DNA of 64,000 nt from Pseudoalteromonas rubra. Lineage in GTDB: Bacteria > Pseudomonadota > Gammaproteobacteria > Enterobacterales > Alteromonadaceae. The position numbers and the translations under genes were made by a program. The notes beneath the pieces are model-generated. The model saw only the letters and a list, made by a program, of their open reading frames with translations, had not been told where the DNA came from and did not search any database. The stretch is taken from assembly GCF_005886805.2 (NCBI RefSeq), contig NZ_CP045429.1, positions 1 through 64,000 on the forward strand. Reading direction: 5' to 3'. Below, piece by piece: positions 40,579 through 52,324 of this stretch. Numbering within the stretch: the stretch's first letter is position 1; each line of letters starts with the position of its first letter.

Positions 40579-40740
40579 ATACCAATTTCACTTAATACCT
40601 GGTCTATTTGAAGGAGCAAATAGGACGCTAACGGCGTTAAAAATTTCTTATTTAGAACAACTAAATAGCAAAATTTTTGCCTTGTTATCGACCCTATTTT
40701 CTCGCCTCAAAATAGATCACTTAATTAAGCAAATTGGTAT
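40579..40740. mobile_element. MITE-like 162-bp imperfect inverted repeat
   Basis: The element starts ATACCAATTT and ends AAATTGGTAT, so the outer 10 bp are perfect inverted repeats. The whole 162 bp folds on itself: arms 40579-40654 and 40662-40740 share blocks ATCTATTT/GTCTATTT, AAATAGG, AAAAATTT and CTATTTAG in opposite orientation around a short ACAAC-containing loop. It has no open frame. Size, inverted ends and A/T richness fit a non-autonomous transposable repeat of the kind scattered through Pseudoalteromonas and Vibrio genomes; a parent transposase is not in the window. Confidence 0.7.
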
Positions 40741-40853
40741 AAGTTATTTTCGCCCTGTGCATCTATGTAACCATATATCCAGATATCTCTTATGACGAAC
40801 AACGCTGAAGTTTTCTTCAGGTTTAGGCAACACCAAGAAAATGGTTGAACAAA

Positions 40854-40923
40854 ATCCCGCACTTGATGCGGGAACTATTAACAGGTCACATGATGAGTAT
40901 GAATGACACATCGACCTGACAAT
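40854..40923. repeat. REP-like extragenic repeat, copy 2
   Basis: Second copy of the 70-bp unit at 40489-40558, with the palindrome TCCCGCACTTGATGCGGGA unchanged and a diverged tail. Each copy is near a GTTATTTTCGCCC block (40743 and 40945) that precedes a further repeated segment ending GCTGAAGTTT. Confidence 0.75.
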
Positions 40924-41423
40924 GATTACCCGACACGTAATTAGGTTATTTTCGCCCATGTCTATTCATGCAACCATGTATCTATATATCGAGTGATGCC
41001 AGCAGCGCTGAAGTTTCCTTAGCCACCAACTGCAATGATTAATAACACCTCCAAAAGATTCTATAAGATCCTACATCGAGTGCAGGACGACGACACTGTG
41101 GCGTCAGGTGCGAAATAGAATTAGGATGATTTGATGCTGCTACCAGGAGATCGCTTGCTTGTTATATTGTTTATTATTGAGCTAGTAAAGAAATGCAATG
41201 ACGCCCTCGCGATTAAACTTTTCTAGTTTATTTATTATATGAGTTTCTAATACTCCCGGCAGAGGACGATACTGAAAGCTGGCTGTGAGCAATATGGTCG
41301 GTGTAATGACGTAATTATGTGATCTTATCCACAGTGTGGTGTGTATATCTTGTTTTTAATTTATGTATATTCTGAGGGTGAAAGTAGAGGTCATTTTATT
41401 AATAAAAAAAGAGAAAAAAGGGG
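40924..41423. other. Gene-free region before rRNA operon 2
   Basis: About 500 nt with no credible gene. It contains the second GTTATTTTCGCCC-type repeat, a perfect DnaA box TTATCCACA at 41325-41333, and an A-rich stretch (41396-41422) immediately before the P1 promoter that could act as an UP element. A 61-residue open frame at 41341-41526 runs through the promoter and is not credible. Confidence 0.5.
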
Positions 41424-41451
41424 TTGCAATGGTTTTCGATTTCCCTATAAT
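41424..41451 (+). promoter_or_regulatory. rRNA operon 2 promoter P1
   Basis: The -35 TTGCAA (41424-41429) and -10 TATAAT (41446-41451) are 16 bp apart, followed by the same GCGCATCCACCGACACGG discriminator and start region as operon 1. Confidence 0.85.
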
Positions 41452-41549
41452 GCGCATCCACCGACACGGAGCACAACGCTGAAAAGCAACGAGTTAAGTG
41501 AAGGGAAAGCCAAACGGAAAGCTTAATTAAGAAAAATTAAATTTTCTAG

Positions 41550-41577
41550 TTGACTTTAAAAGTGAAGCGGTTAATAT
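41550..41577 (+). promoter_or_regulatory. rRNA operon 2 promoter P2
   Basis: The -35 TTGACT (41550-41555) and -10 TAATAT (41572-41577) are 16 bp apart, with GC-rich GGCGCT just after the -10. Sequence between P1 and P2 is unlike operon 1, though the arrangement is the same. Confidence 0.65.
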
Positions 41578-41629
41578 GGCGCTCCACTTCGCAGCGAGGC
41601 TGCGGTAACTAACGAAGTTTAGTTACATA

Positions 41630-41642
41630 GTTCTTTAAAAAT
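41630..41642 (+). promoter_or_regulatory. boxA antitermination site, rRNA operon 2 leader
   Basis: GTTCTTTAAAAAT, identical to the operon 1 leader boxA. It is followed at 41649-41663 by the left arm of the 16S processing stalk, whose right arm is 43410-43424. Confidence 0.75.
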
Positions 41643-41847
41643 ATGAAGCAATCATCTGTGTGGGCACTCGTACAGATTGAGTTCTAACAGCGAATTTCAG
41701 TTTACTGAATGACGCACAAAAATTTAGAGTCTCAACTGAACTGAGTGACCAACAGAATAAACATAGTTTATTCAGCACAGTCAATTCGATTCGAAAGAAT
41801 CAAAATCAGAATTCATTGAGCACGAATCTTCGGATTCAAAAAACTTT

Positions 41848-43380
<1,533 letters not shown>

Positions 43381-43649
43381 TCGACTTAGAACTGATTTGT
43401 TCGAAGTGTCCACACAGATGATTGTTGCTTGGTAAGGTAACTTACTGAGTGATATTGCTCTTTAAAAATTTGGAAAGCTGATATTAAATTCTCGGAATGA
43501 CAATGAAAATTGTTGTTCTATAGAGTTTTCGAAAGAAAAATGCCGATAAATTCGAGAGAATTTATTAGCGTCTACTTTAGTATTACTTAACTTCTGGCGA
43601 AGTTAAAACTGTCTTTAGCAGTACAATTCAAAACTATTTTGGGTTGTAT
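43381..43649 (+). other. 16S-23S internal transcribed spacer, operon 2
   Basis: The 269-nt spacer has no tRNA gene. The boxA-like GCTCTTTAAAAATT is at 43457-43470. The variable hairpin here is ATAAATTC-GAGA-GAATTTAT (43546-43565), unrelated in sequence to the hairpin at the same place in operon 1 but also fully paired. Confidence 0.9.
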
Positions 43650-46529
<2,880 letters not shown>

Positions 46530-46645
46530 ACAACGCCAAAGTGGTTTTGTTTGTTAGAAGTTAAGAAATAAAGTAGACGATAAGAATTTAATACGCTTTT
46601 CCAGATTTTAGTGAGATGTTGATAAACATCTTGCGCAACAGTTTA

Positions 46646-46763
46646 TGCTTGGTAACCATAGCATTTTGGAACCACCTGACTCCATGCCGAACTCAGTAGT
46701 GAAACGAAATAGCGCCGATGATAGTGTGGGGTTTCCCATGTGAAAGTAGGACATTGCCAAGCT
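46646..46763 (+). rRNA. rrf: 5S ribosomal RNA, operon 2
   Basis: About 118 nt with the same core as copy 1. Helix I is formed by CTTGGTAA and TTGCCAAG, against CCTGGTGA and TCGCCAGG in copy 1, so every difference is compensated. Confidence 0.95.
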
Positions 46764-46774
46764 CCAAATAAGAG

Positions 46775-46806
46775 AAACCCGTTGCAGCAATGCAGCGGGT
46801 TTTTTG
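46775..46806 (+). terminator. Terminator of rRNA operon 2
   Basis: AAACCCGTTGC / GCAGCGGGTTTTTT, the same stem as the operon 1 terminator, about 12 nt after 5S and followed by T6. Confidence 0.9.
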
Positions 46807-47110
46807 CTATGTGCGATTTAAAAAGCTGTAAATAGAGTAGCATCGCCTATTCATCCATGAAGCTGGTATCTAGCAGTCTTTGGGGGCACTTCCCTGTGGA
46901 GGGCTCCCTGCTCGGCGTCCATGCTTCGCGTTCATTCATGTAACCACGTATCCTGAGCGCTCTTCTGGTGCACAGCACCGAAGTTTCTCAATAGTTAAGT
47001 AACACCGATATAGCGGCTCATATTGGCGGAGCTATGCTTTGCGCTCGTCAAGGTGCTTACATTGCTCTGTAGGCAATGACCCGTTATGATGAATGCTGGT
47101 TGTTGAGGTT
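46807..47110. repeat. rRNA 3'-flank repeat, copy 2, and gene-free region
   Basis: About 46807-46936 repeats the segment after operon 1, starting GTGCGATTTAAAAAGC and ending GCGTTCATT. It continues into TAACCACGTATCC...CACCGAAGTTTCTC, which resembles the repeated blocks at 40768 and 40970. The rest to 47110 shows no gene and no strong promoter. Confidence 0.7.
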
Positions 47111-47115
47111 ATGAG

Positions 47116-47307
47116 TTGATTGTGTCCCTATACTTACTTGTCTTGTTTGTTATTTTTGCCCTATTTGGCTGTGCTTCCACTTACCTGGTGAAGTTTATTT
47201 ATTGTTATTGGGTGAAGAAGCAGATTGAGATCCGATATGTATGGCGGGCATGTTTGTGTGCTCTGCTCATTATACCTATTTCTTTACTGAGTCAGTGGTT
47301 GGTTTAG
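47116..47307 (+). CDS. Small predicted membrane protein
   Basis: I do not recognise it. The 63-residue product from a TTG at 47116 has two strongly hydrophobic segments (about 3-29 and 45-60) separated by a short basic loop (YWVKKQIEIRYVWR), so an inner-membrane hairpin is likely. GAGG at 47104-47107 lies 8 nt upstream of the TTG; GTG at 47122 is an alternative start. It stands alone between the rRNA flank repeat and leftward lipoprotein genes. It could be spurious, but the hydrophobic pattern and RBS argue for a real gene. Confidence 0.5.
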   Translation: MIVSLYLLVLFVIFALFGCASTYLVKFIYCYWVKKQIEIRYVWRACLCALLIIPISLLSQWLV

Positions 47308-47329
47308 TTGTCGGGTGGGTTAAGTGTTA

Positions 47330-47361
47330 ACTGCCAGGCAAAGGCTTAGCTTGCTGGCAGT
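47330..47361. terminator. Hairpin between convergent small gene and lipoprotein gene
   Basis: ACTGCCAG / CTGGCAGT, 8 bp perfect and extended by further pairs around a bulge, lies between the small membrane protein stop (47307) and the lipoprotein stop (47381). No strong T run; possibly a bidirectional terminator. Confidence 0.4.
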
Positions 47362-47380
47362 AAAAGCATTAAGGCAGAGG

Positions 47381-47758
47381 TTATTTCAATGTGATGGCCT
47401 GACATTGGCTATTGATGCAGAGCGCCTGGATAGGTAGCACCTGCTTGCACACTTCACTGGGTGGTGTTTGCTGATTGATAGCGCGCTCTTTTTTGGTTAT
47501 TGCAACGGCCATTTGTTCTACCTGAGTTTCATCGACGTTGCGAACCGAATAGACGACGTACTGGCTTGGACCACCGCAGGTTTGCCGCTCTCCTACTCCA
47601 ATGACTTTACACTGAAAGCTCGCATCACAGCCTTTGTCTGCAACGAATTCTGCCAGCGCAAAGTCATCACCATTGCTTGCAGACTGCGCGGTCTGTGTGG
47701 CGCTACAGCCGCTGAGCAAGCCTGTCAGTAAAAACAGCGTCAAACACTGATACTTCAT
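47381..47758 (-). CDS. Six-cysteine lipoprotein, paralogue A
   Basis: The 125-residue product has a lipoprotein signal ending LLSGC with Cys18 as lipid site. The mature part carries a motif shared with its upstream neighbour: CDxxxQCKVxxVGxR, then CGGPSxYVxxS, a helix with a V..L/M pattern, and a C-terminal C...CxNxxC. That gives six conserved cysteines, suggesting three disulfides in the periplasm or outer membrane. The function is unknown. It begins 9 nt downstream of paralogue B and is probably in one operon with it. Confidence 0.8.
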   Translation of the reverse strand: MKYQCLTLFLLTGLLSGCSATQTAQSASNGDDFALAEFVADKGCDASFQCKVIGVGERQTCGGPSQYVVYSVRNVDETQVEQMAVAITKKERAINQQTPPSEVCKQVLPIQALCINSQCQAITLK

Positions 47759-47767
47759 CGAAATTCC

Positions 47768-48337
47768 CTAGTAGGTTGCCTGATTTGAATGCTCGAGTTT
47801 AACACATTTATTGTTAACGCACTGAGTTGCTGGCGCGCTCAGGTGTTCGCAAATACTGATCATCCGATTTTTGGCATTATAGGTGGCTTCGGCATGGGTA
47901 AGCTTGTCAGCCAGTTCTTTTACTTTGTCGGGGTCGGCCGTTTTTGTAGAAAAAATCACATAATCAGATGGGCCTCCGCATGCACGACTACCGACAGGCA
48001 GGACTTTGCACTGAGTCGTGGTATCACATTCTTTGTCTTTGGTAATGAATTTCAGATAGGCACGTTGATTCTTCAGGCCGGCTTCGTTGATCGCGTCTTT
48101 ATCTATGTGCGCGACAGGTTCTTTTTCCATGACTTTGTCTGCTGGGGAAGGTTTACTGTGTCCAACATCATGGCGTACCGCTGCTTTTTTTTGCAGCTTG
48201 GCAGGTTCAACCGCACGCTGCTCCGCAGAGTCATGTTGCGTGGTGACGGTTTCCTCATTGTTTTGGGGTTCACTGTGTGAGGCATTGCAGCCTGCAATGA
48301 ATAACAAACTGCAAAGAGAGAGTTTAAACGCGTTCAT
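47768..48337 (-). CDS. Six-cysteine lipoprotein, paralogue B
   Basis: The ATG at 48337 gives 189 residues with lipoprotein signal MNAFKLSLCSLLFIAGC (lipid site Cys17); the frame stays open upstream to 48406 without support. Unlike paralogue A it has a long polar, charged linker (about 20-95) before the C-terminal domain. That domain starts CDTTTQCKVLPVGSRACGGP and ends CVNNKCVKL, matching A cysteine for cysteine. The linker could span the periplasm or reach the peptidoglycan. The function is unknown. It lies upstream of A on the same strand and downstream of fumC behind a hairpin. Confidence 0.8.
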   Translation of the reverse strand: MNAFKLSLCSLLFIAGCNASHSEPQNNEETVTTQHDSAEQRAVEPAKLQKKAAVRHDVGHSKPSPADKVMEKEPVAHIDKDAINEAGLKNQRAYLKFITKDKECDTTTQCKVLPVGSRACGGPSDYVIFSTKTADPDKVKELADKLTHAEATYNAKNRMISICEHLSAPATQCVNNKCVKLEHSNQATY

Positions 48338-48395
48338 ATTCGATCCTGTTAATTTTTTATCCAGTGTGCCGCGCTTTTTCTCCAGATACAAGAGG

Positions 48396-48422
48396 TCACG
48401 CGCCATAATAACAGGCGCGTGA
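48396..48422. terminator. Hairpin downstream of fumC
   Basis: A perfect 9-bp stem TCACGCGCC / GGCGCGTGA with a 9-nt loop lies 6 nt beyond the fumC stop. Very stable but without a T run, so termination may be Rho-assisted or the hairpin may protect the 3' end of the mRNA. Confidence 0.5.
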
Positions 48423-48427
48423 TTTGC

Positions 48428-49804
48428 TTATAGGCCACCGAGCGTGAGTTTTTGCGGGTCTAGTAATTCGCGTAACTGGGATTCGCTTAGCTCAGTGTGC
48501 TCTGCGGCAACTTCTATGATTGGGCGGCTTTGCTGATAGGCTTGCTTGGCAATAAATGCCGCCTTCTCATACCCGATCACCGGATTCAATGCCGTGACCA
48601 GGATAGGGTTGCGGGTGAGTGCCTGTTGTAGACTCGATTCGTTGACCTTGAAAGTAGCGATAGCTTTGTCTGCAAGCAAACGGGACATATTTGCCAGTAA
48701 CTCGATACTTTGCAGGATATTGTAGGCAATGACCGGCAGCATCACGTTAAGCTCAAAGTTACCTGACTGGCCTGCCACAGTGATGGTAGCATCATTGCCA
48801 ATTACCTGAGCACTGACCATTGCTGCGGCTTCCGGGATCACCGGGTTAACCTTACCTGGCATGATGGACGAACCTGGTTGTAAAGCTTGTAGCTCTATCT
48901 CGCTTAACCCTGCCAGAGGGCCTGAATTCATCCAGCGCAGATCGTTGGCGATTTTCATATTGGCGACGGCCAGCGTTTTTAACTGACCCGATAACGCCAC
49001 AATGGCATCTTGTGAGCCGATGTTATAGAAGAAGTTTTTACTCGGGGTGAAGCGGATCCCAACATTACTGCTTAAGTAGCTGTTAAACGTAGCCGCGAAA
49101 CGTGCATCGGCATTTACACCAGTACCAACGGCGGTGCCGCCCTGGCCAAGCTCATAAATCTTTTCCAGTGCCTGGACAATACCCTCACAGGCAGAATCGA
49201 TCTGATGCTGCCAGCCGCTGAGTGTTTGTGCAAAGGTAACCGGCATAGCATCCATCAGATGGGTGCGGCCTGTTTTAACCAAATGACCGACCTCTTTGCT
49301 TTTGTGCTCAATGGTCTGAGACAGGTGCTTGAGTGCTGGCAGTAATTCATATACGGCCAGTATGGCACTGCTGACGTGAATCGCAGTAGGGATAACATCA
49401 TTGGAGCTTTGCCCCATATTAACATGGTCATTGGGGTGGACCGTTTCGCCGCTGAGCTGAGTGGCCAAAGAAGCGATGACTTCATTGGCATTCATGTTGG
49501 AGCTGGTGCCTGAACCAGTCTGGAATACATCGACAGGAAATTGAGACAGGTGTTCTCCGTCAATGATCTGCTGACAAGCAGAGACGATGGCCTGAGCCTG
49601 GCTCGAAGGCAGGTGACCCAGCTCCTGATTTGACTCCGCGGCTGCTTGTTTTATGTAAGCCAGGGCACGAATAAAGCTACCGGGTAATGTCAGGCCACTG
49701 ACGGGAAAATTATTAATGGCCCGCTGAGTTTGCGCCTGGTAAAGCGCATCTTGTGGTACGTCTAATACGCCCATGCTATCTGAAACTTGACGAAATTCGC
49801 TCAT
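48428..49804 (-). CDS. fumC: Class II fumarate hydratase FumC
   Basis: FumC is the iron-independent fumarase of the TCA cycle, stable under iron limitation and oxidative stress. The 458 residues have the superfamily signature GSSIMPGKVNPVIPEA, containing the catalytic Ser of the mobile loop, plus GRTHLMDAMPVT with the catalytic His and TGSGTSSNMNANEV near residue 100. A few positions in the N-terminal part are less typical (MGVLDVPQDALYQAQTQRAI). It follows the FagA-like gene after 8 nt and so should be under the same Fur-type operator. Confidence 0.96.
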   Translation of the reverse strand: MSEFRQVSDSMGVLDVPQDALYQAQTQRAINNFPVSGLTLPGSFIRALAYIKQAAAESNQELGHLPSSQAQAIVSACQQIIDGEHLSQFPVDVFQTGSGTSSNMNANEVIASLATQLSGETVHPNDHVNMGQSSNDVIPTAIHVSSAILAVYELLPALKHLSQTIEHKSKEVGHLVKTGRTHLMDAMPVTFAQTLSGWQHQIDSACEGIVQALEKIYELGQGGTAVGTGVNADARFAATFNSYLSSNVGIRFTPSKNFFYNIGSQDAIVALSGQLKTLAVANMKIANDLRWMNSGPLAGLSEIELQALQPGSSIMPGKVNPVIPEAAAMVSAQVIGNDATITVAGQSGNFELNVMLPVIAYNILQSIELLANMSRLLADKAIATFKVNESSLQQALTRNPILVTALNPVIGYEKAAFIAKQAYQQSRPIIEVAAEHTELSESQLRELLDPQKLTLGGL

Positions 49805-49812
49805 AACAACTC

Positions 49813-50184
49813 CTAGCTGTACGGATTAAATTCATGGCTAATGATTCTGGCTTCCCGCTCAAGCAGGTAAAACTTGTGTAACCCTCTGCGCTTAGCTTTG
49901 TAATAGCGTTTTAGGGCCAGCAGGGGTTTGTAAATCTGCTCCAGACATTGTTGTCTGATGCAGGTATGAACCAGTGGATCAGCAATGTGGTTAAGTAGTT
50001 CAAAGAATACTCGTCTGAGGTACAGCTCCTGTAGTAACGCACAGGATTGTCGCTCATACCATTTTGCTAACTCGCAGCCAGTGCGTATGAACTCCGCAAC
50101 TTGTTGTGGTGCATCAAGGTGAGGGCGTGTGCAGTGCGCGTTGAGATGCGGCTTAAAGTTAATAAGCGCAAGCGGGGTCAGCAT
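49813..50184 (-). CDS. fagA: FagA-like Fur-associated protein
   Basis: The 123-residue product is rich in Leu, Arg, Tyr and Cys, with no signal peptide and a mainly helical pattern. Its middle (LLNHIADPLVHTCIRQQCLEQ) recalls Pseudomonas FagA (Fur-associated gene A), a small protein encoded directly upstream of fumC in a Fur-regulated operon with sodA. Here too it directly precedes fumC and follows a near-perfect Fur box whose right end is 11 nt from its start codon. Similarity was judged from memory, so the name is provisional; no function is known for FagA. Confidence 0.65.
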   Translation of the reverse strand: MLTPLALINFKPHLNAHCTRPHLDAPQQVAEFIRTGCELAKWYERQSCALLQELYLRRVFFELLNHIADPLVHTCIRQQCLEQIYKPLLALKRYYKAKRRGLHKFYLLEREARIISHEFNPYS

Positions 50185-50194
50185 AGTGGAATAT

Positions 50195-50233
50195 CCTTTA
50201 GTGTAACGATAATAATTATCATTACACTAAAGG
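50195..50233. promoter_or_regulatory. Fur box within a 39-bp near-perfect palindrome
   Basis: The core GATAATAATTATCATTA matches the Fur consensus GATAATGATAATCATTATC closely. The core is the centre of a longer dyad: CCTTTAGTGTAA on the left mirrors TTACACTAAAGG on the right, with a single mismatched pair and a central A in 39 bp. It lies just upstream of the leftward fagA-fumC genes, and iron-replete Fur would repress them. Confidence 0.85.
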
Positions 50234-50276
50234 GCAAGGTAAGCAAGCCCGGATTGTTGTCAGGGCGTTTAATTGT

Positions 50277-50453
50277 CTAGTTATAGCCAAGTAGAAATTG
50301 CTGTGAGGTCTTTTCTCGTTCTTGCTCCGGGCTGGTCAGGATGTTGGCAACTTCCTGACAGTAGTCCTGGCTTTCCAGTAAATTAGGTTCCGCTTCCGTG
50401 TCGACCAGACCACGGCTTTGTAACGGGGTTTGAGAGAGATCTGAGGTTGTCAT
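50277..50453 (-). CDS. Small acidic protein of unknown function
   Basis: A 58-residue product from the ATG at 50453 (MTTSDLSQTPLQSRGLVDTE). GGAG sits 9 nt upstream, better than for the alternative ATG 12 nt earlier. It is polar and acidic with one Cys and no signal or membrane segment. It lies upstream of the Fur operator on the same strand as fagA-fumC, with about 90 nt to the fagA start. I do not recognise it; coding status is likely but unproven. Confidence 0.55.
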   Translation of the reverse strand: MTTSDLSQTPLQSRGLVDTEAEPNLLESQDYCQEVANILTSPEQEREKTSQQFLLGYN

Positions 50454-50623
50454 AATGTGCTCCAAGCGTTAAGTGGAATTTTCAGTATAGACAATGCATG
50501 CTTTATACCAAGGATAAAAGCTTATATTTTTTATGTGTTTAAGGTTATGCAATCTAAAATGACTTGCATTTTAATGGCAAGATTGCCTCAATAGAGCGCA
50601 AACTTGGATCACAGAGGTGCAAT

Positions 50624-51217
50624 ATGGACAAACCTTTCTCACAAGCCTGTGAAAACAATAAGCGACCGATACTGGAAAAAATACGACCCTGCCTCACTGA
50701 GGTGACGTCTGTGCTGGAAATTGGCTCAGGCACTGGTCAGCATGCCGCTTTTTTTGCCAGCGCGCTGCCTCATTTAATCTGGCAGTGCAGCGATCTGGCG
50801 GTGAATCATGCCGGTATCCAAATGTGGTGCGAAGACAGTGGTGCAGCGAACTTACCGGCGCCGTTGACCCTTGATCTGTCATCAGTACCCTGGCCGGTCA
50901 CGCAAGTGCCTGCGATTTATACCGCCAATACTTTACATATTGTGTCTGAAGCCCTGGTTGAAGCCTTCTTTGCCGGAGTCACGCAGCATCTGACGTCAGG
51001 TGGGTTACTGATGATATATGGACCTTTCAATTACCATGGCCAATTTACTTCTGCGAGCAATCAGGAGTTTGATGCGTTTTTACGGAGTCGCAATTCGCAC
51101 AGTGGGATCCGTGATATCGAATGGATCTGCTCGCTGGCCAGCAGTGCCGCACTGATGCTACAAGAAGACAATGCGATGCCTGCGAACAATCGTTTATTGA
51201 TCTTTAAACGGCAGTAA
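50624..51217 (+). CDS. DUF938 class I SAM-dependent methyltransferase
   Basis: The 197-residue product from the ATG at 50624 (MDKPFSQACENNKRPILE), with a GAGG RBS 6 nt before it, belongs to the DUF938 family. It has SAM motif I VLEIGSGTGQHAAFF near residue 31, an acidic residue in CSDLA for ribose binding, and a late IYGPFNYHGQFTS segment typical of the family. The substrate is unknown. Its last 24 nt overlap the convergent FemAB-like gene. Confidence 0.88.
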   Translation: MDKPFSQACENNKRPILEKIRPCLTEVTSVLEIGSGTGQHAAFFASALPHLIWQCSDLAVNHAGIQMWCEDSGAANLPAPLTLDLSSVPWPVTQVPAIYTANTLHIVSEALVEAFFAGVTQHLTSGGLLMIYGPFNYHGQFTSASNQEFDAFLRSRNSHSGIRDIEWICSLASSAALMLQEDNAMPANNRLLIFKRQ

Positions 51218-52321
51218 CTCAGCACATTGATTCAGGTAATGGGCCATATGGACACGTTCACGGGTCAGGTAGTCGTCAATTGCCAGAGCAAAGTCAGGGT
51301 GACGAATATGGTGATAAGAATAAGTGAAGACGGGCTCGAATCCACGCGCCAGCTTATGCTCGCCTTGTGCACCTGCATCAAAGCGAGTTAATCCGCGACG
51401 AATGGCATACTCGATGCCCTGGTAATAGCATAACTCAAAGTGCAAATGCGTGTGGCTTTGAAGTGCGCCCCAGTATCGCCCATACAGCGTATGCTGGTCA
51501 TGCAAGTACAGGCTGGCGGCCACGATTTCTCCCTGTTGGTATGCGCATACAATCGCAATCTGATCGCTCATAGTGTCACAGATCTGCCGGAAAAACGCTT
51601 CGTTCAGGTAACCCTGGTGCCCTGAGCGTTTCAGATAGGTGGTGGTGTAGCACAGATAGAATGCTTGTCGTATTTCATCAGTGATTTCGGCGCCCTGATA
51701 CCAGCGAACGATTAACGCCTGATTGGTGACCGCTTTGCGCTCTTTTTTGATAGATTTGCGTTTGCGAGAGGTCATGGCATTTAAAAAGTCGTCAAAGTGC
51801 TTGTAGTCCTGGTTTTTCCAGTGAAACTGGACACCTTGACGTTCCATCAGCTGTTGTTTTTGCCAGCCAGCCCGTTGTGCCGGAAAGTTGATATGCCACC
51901 CTGACCAGTTCTGGTGTTGTGCTTCCTGGTGCAAGGCCGTTGTGACATAGTCATACAAAGCATCAGAGATCGGTTCACCGGACAGCATACGACTGCCCAC
52001 CACAGGCGTGAAGGGAATGGCACAGATCCATTTAGGATAGTAGGCAAGCTGGTGGCGTTCGTATGCTTCAGCCCAGGCCCAGTCAAAAACATATTCACCA
52101 TAAGAATGGAGCTTGATATATCCAGGCAGAAGCGCGACCAGTTGACTGTCACGGTATACCAGTAAGTGGTACGGCAGCCAGCCCGTGTCTTCGCCTACAC
52201 AGCCGCTTAATTCCAGCGCTTCCAGCCACTGAACACTGCTAAACGGGGTATGGCCTGACAGTGCTGCTCGTTCGGTCTCTGTGAGGGTCGCCAGGTCAGT
52301 ACTAAAGCGGTGTTGATACAT
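51194..52321 (-). CDS. FemAB-like/DUF482 GNAT-fold acyltransferase
   Basis: The 375-residue product resembles the FemAB-like DUF482 (peptidoglycan biosynthesis/recognition) proteins, made of GNAT-type folds. Seen: TPFSSVQWLEALE near 25, LLPGYIKLHSYGEYVFDWAW near 72, FTPVVGSRMLSG near 105, and a GNAT-like second half with KRKSIKKERK and GRYWGALQSHTHLHFELCYYQ. Family members may ligate an amino acid or acyl group to a lipid or peptidoglycan precursor; the actual substrate is unknown. It overlaps the convergent methyltransferase gene by 24 nt and is 3 nt from the hydrolase gene upstream. Confidence 0.85.
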   Translation of the reverse strand: MYQHRFSTDLATLTETERAALSGHTPFSSVQWLEALELSGCVGEDTGWLPYHLLVYRDSQLVALLPGYIKLHSYGEYVFDWAWAEAYERHQLAYYPKWICAIPFTPVVGSRMLSGEPISDALYDYVTTALHQEAQHQNWSGWHINFPAQRAGWQKQQLMERQGVQFHWKNQDYKHFDDFLNAMTSRKRKSIKKERKAVTNQALIVRWYQGAEITDEIRQAFYLCYTTTYLKRSGHQGYLNEAFFRQICDTMSDQIAIVCAYQQGEIVAASLYLHDQHTLYGRYWGALQSHTHLHFELCYYQGIEYAIRRGLTRFDAGAQGEHKLARGFEPVFTYSYHHIRHPDFALAIDDYLTRERVHMAHYLNQCAELLPFKDQ

Positions 52322-52324
52322 AGT

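Noticed and set aside
40132..41423. CRISPR array or integron in the inter-rRNA region
   Set aside because: The repeats are too few, too far apart and of mixed types; no cas or integrase gene is present.
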